A DNA stretch of 64,000 bases from Corallium rubrum (lineage: Eukaryota; Cnidaria; Anthozoa; Scleralcyonacea; Coralliidae), in the NCBI GenBank assembly GCA_964035015.1, contig CAXIUP010000107.1, positions 245,001 through 309,000 on the forward strand. Direction: 5' to 3'. Positions within the stretch are counted from its first letter, which is position 1, and the number at the start of each line of letters is the position of its first letter. Shown in pieces: positions 63,985 to 64,000 of the stretch. The notes below the pieces were generated by a model. The model saw only the letters and a program-made list of their open reading frames with translations, was not told where the DNA came from and did no database searches. The position numbers were made by a program, and so were the translations under genes.

Positions 63985-64000
63985 CCAGCCAATCAGCGTT

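Overview
The window is animal nuclear DNA that is almost entirely mobile elements and their remains. Spliced genes (GTAAGT donors, AG acceptors), long microsatellites and animal transposon families (Polinton/Maverick, Penelope-like, Gypsy, PIF/Harbinger, LINE, tRNA- and 5S-derived SINEs, MITEs) show this. The repertoire (P2X7-type intracellular domain, OTU exon, GIY-YIG Penelope-like elements, 'GTTTTCACTCACGTGA' MITE) suggests a marine invertebrate, perhaps an anthozoan cnidarian or a mollusc. That assignment is inference.

Region 1 (1 to about 11,880) is a very AT-rich virus-like element of the Polinton/adintovirus group, and its left end lies outside the window. A compact minus-strand cluster (6,951 to 720) holds a retroviral-type integrase, a penton-like protein, an F54H12.2-like major capsid protein and several small basic or acidic proteins. 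Many of these genes overlap by 4-8 bp (ATGA, ATGCTTAA, ATGAGTAA). A 600-bp divergent promoter region with CArG-like boxes separates them from plus-strand accessory genes: a spliced proline-rich/coiled-coil protein with a giant GGAAGGA repeat, a possible Bcl-2-like protein and a Fic-domain protein. Two secreted or membrane proteins follow on the minus strand. Most breaks are one-base shifts in A/T runs; two are in-frame stops.

Region 2 (about 11,880 to 29,000) has a P2X7-like exon, a decayed PIF1-like helicase carrying a 5S-derived SINE, a 2.1-kb inverted-repeat transposon with an 8-bp target duplication inside an older repeat (an unfilled copy of that repeat lies at 25,805), two head-to-head Penelope-like elements bounded by (TA)n arrays, an OTU exon, a Gypsy pol scrap and another Penelope remnant.

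Region 3 (29,034-35,392) is one TTAA-flanked element whose interior is a palindrome with arms of about 2.2 kb.

Region 4 (about 37,500-56,180) is a PIF/Harbinger transposase gene split at codon 16 by a complete 17.3-kb Polinton (38,811-56,127). The Polinton has 483-bp TIRs, AG...CT ends and a TCGCTT target duplication. It carries ATPase, major capsid, penton and integrase genes on the minus strand, and membrane/virion proteins plus protein-primed PolB on the plus strand. A BRO-N/VRR-NUC nuclease lies between the plus-strand group and PolB. It is dead: the integrase core is deleted, two MITEs interrupt genes, and stops and frameshifts are common.

Region 5 (56,590 to 64,000) has a tandem array of a tRNA-headed SINE unit, a (TA)n array, the first exon of a RecQ-like helicase, and a nearly full Gypsy retrotransposon (59,220-63,984, 5-bp duplication CCAGC) inserted about 115 bp upstream of that exon's ATG.
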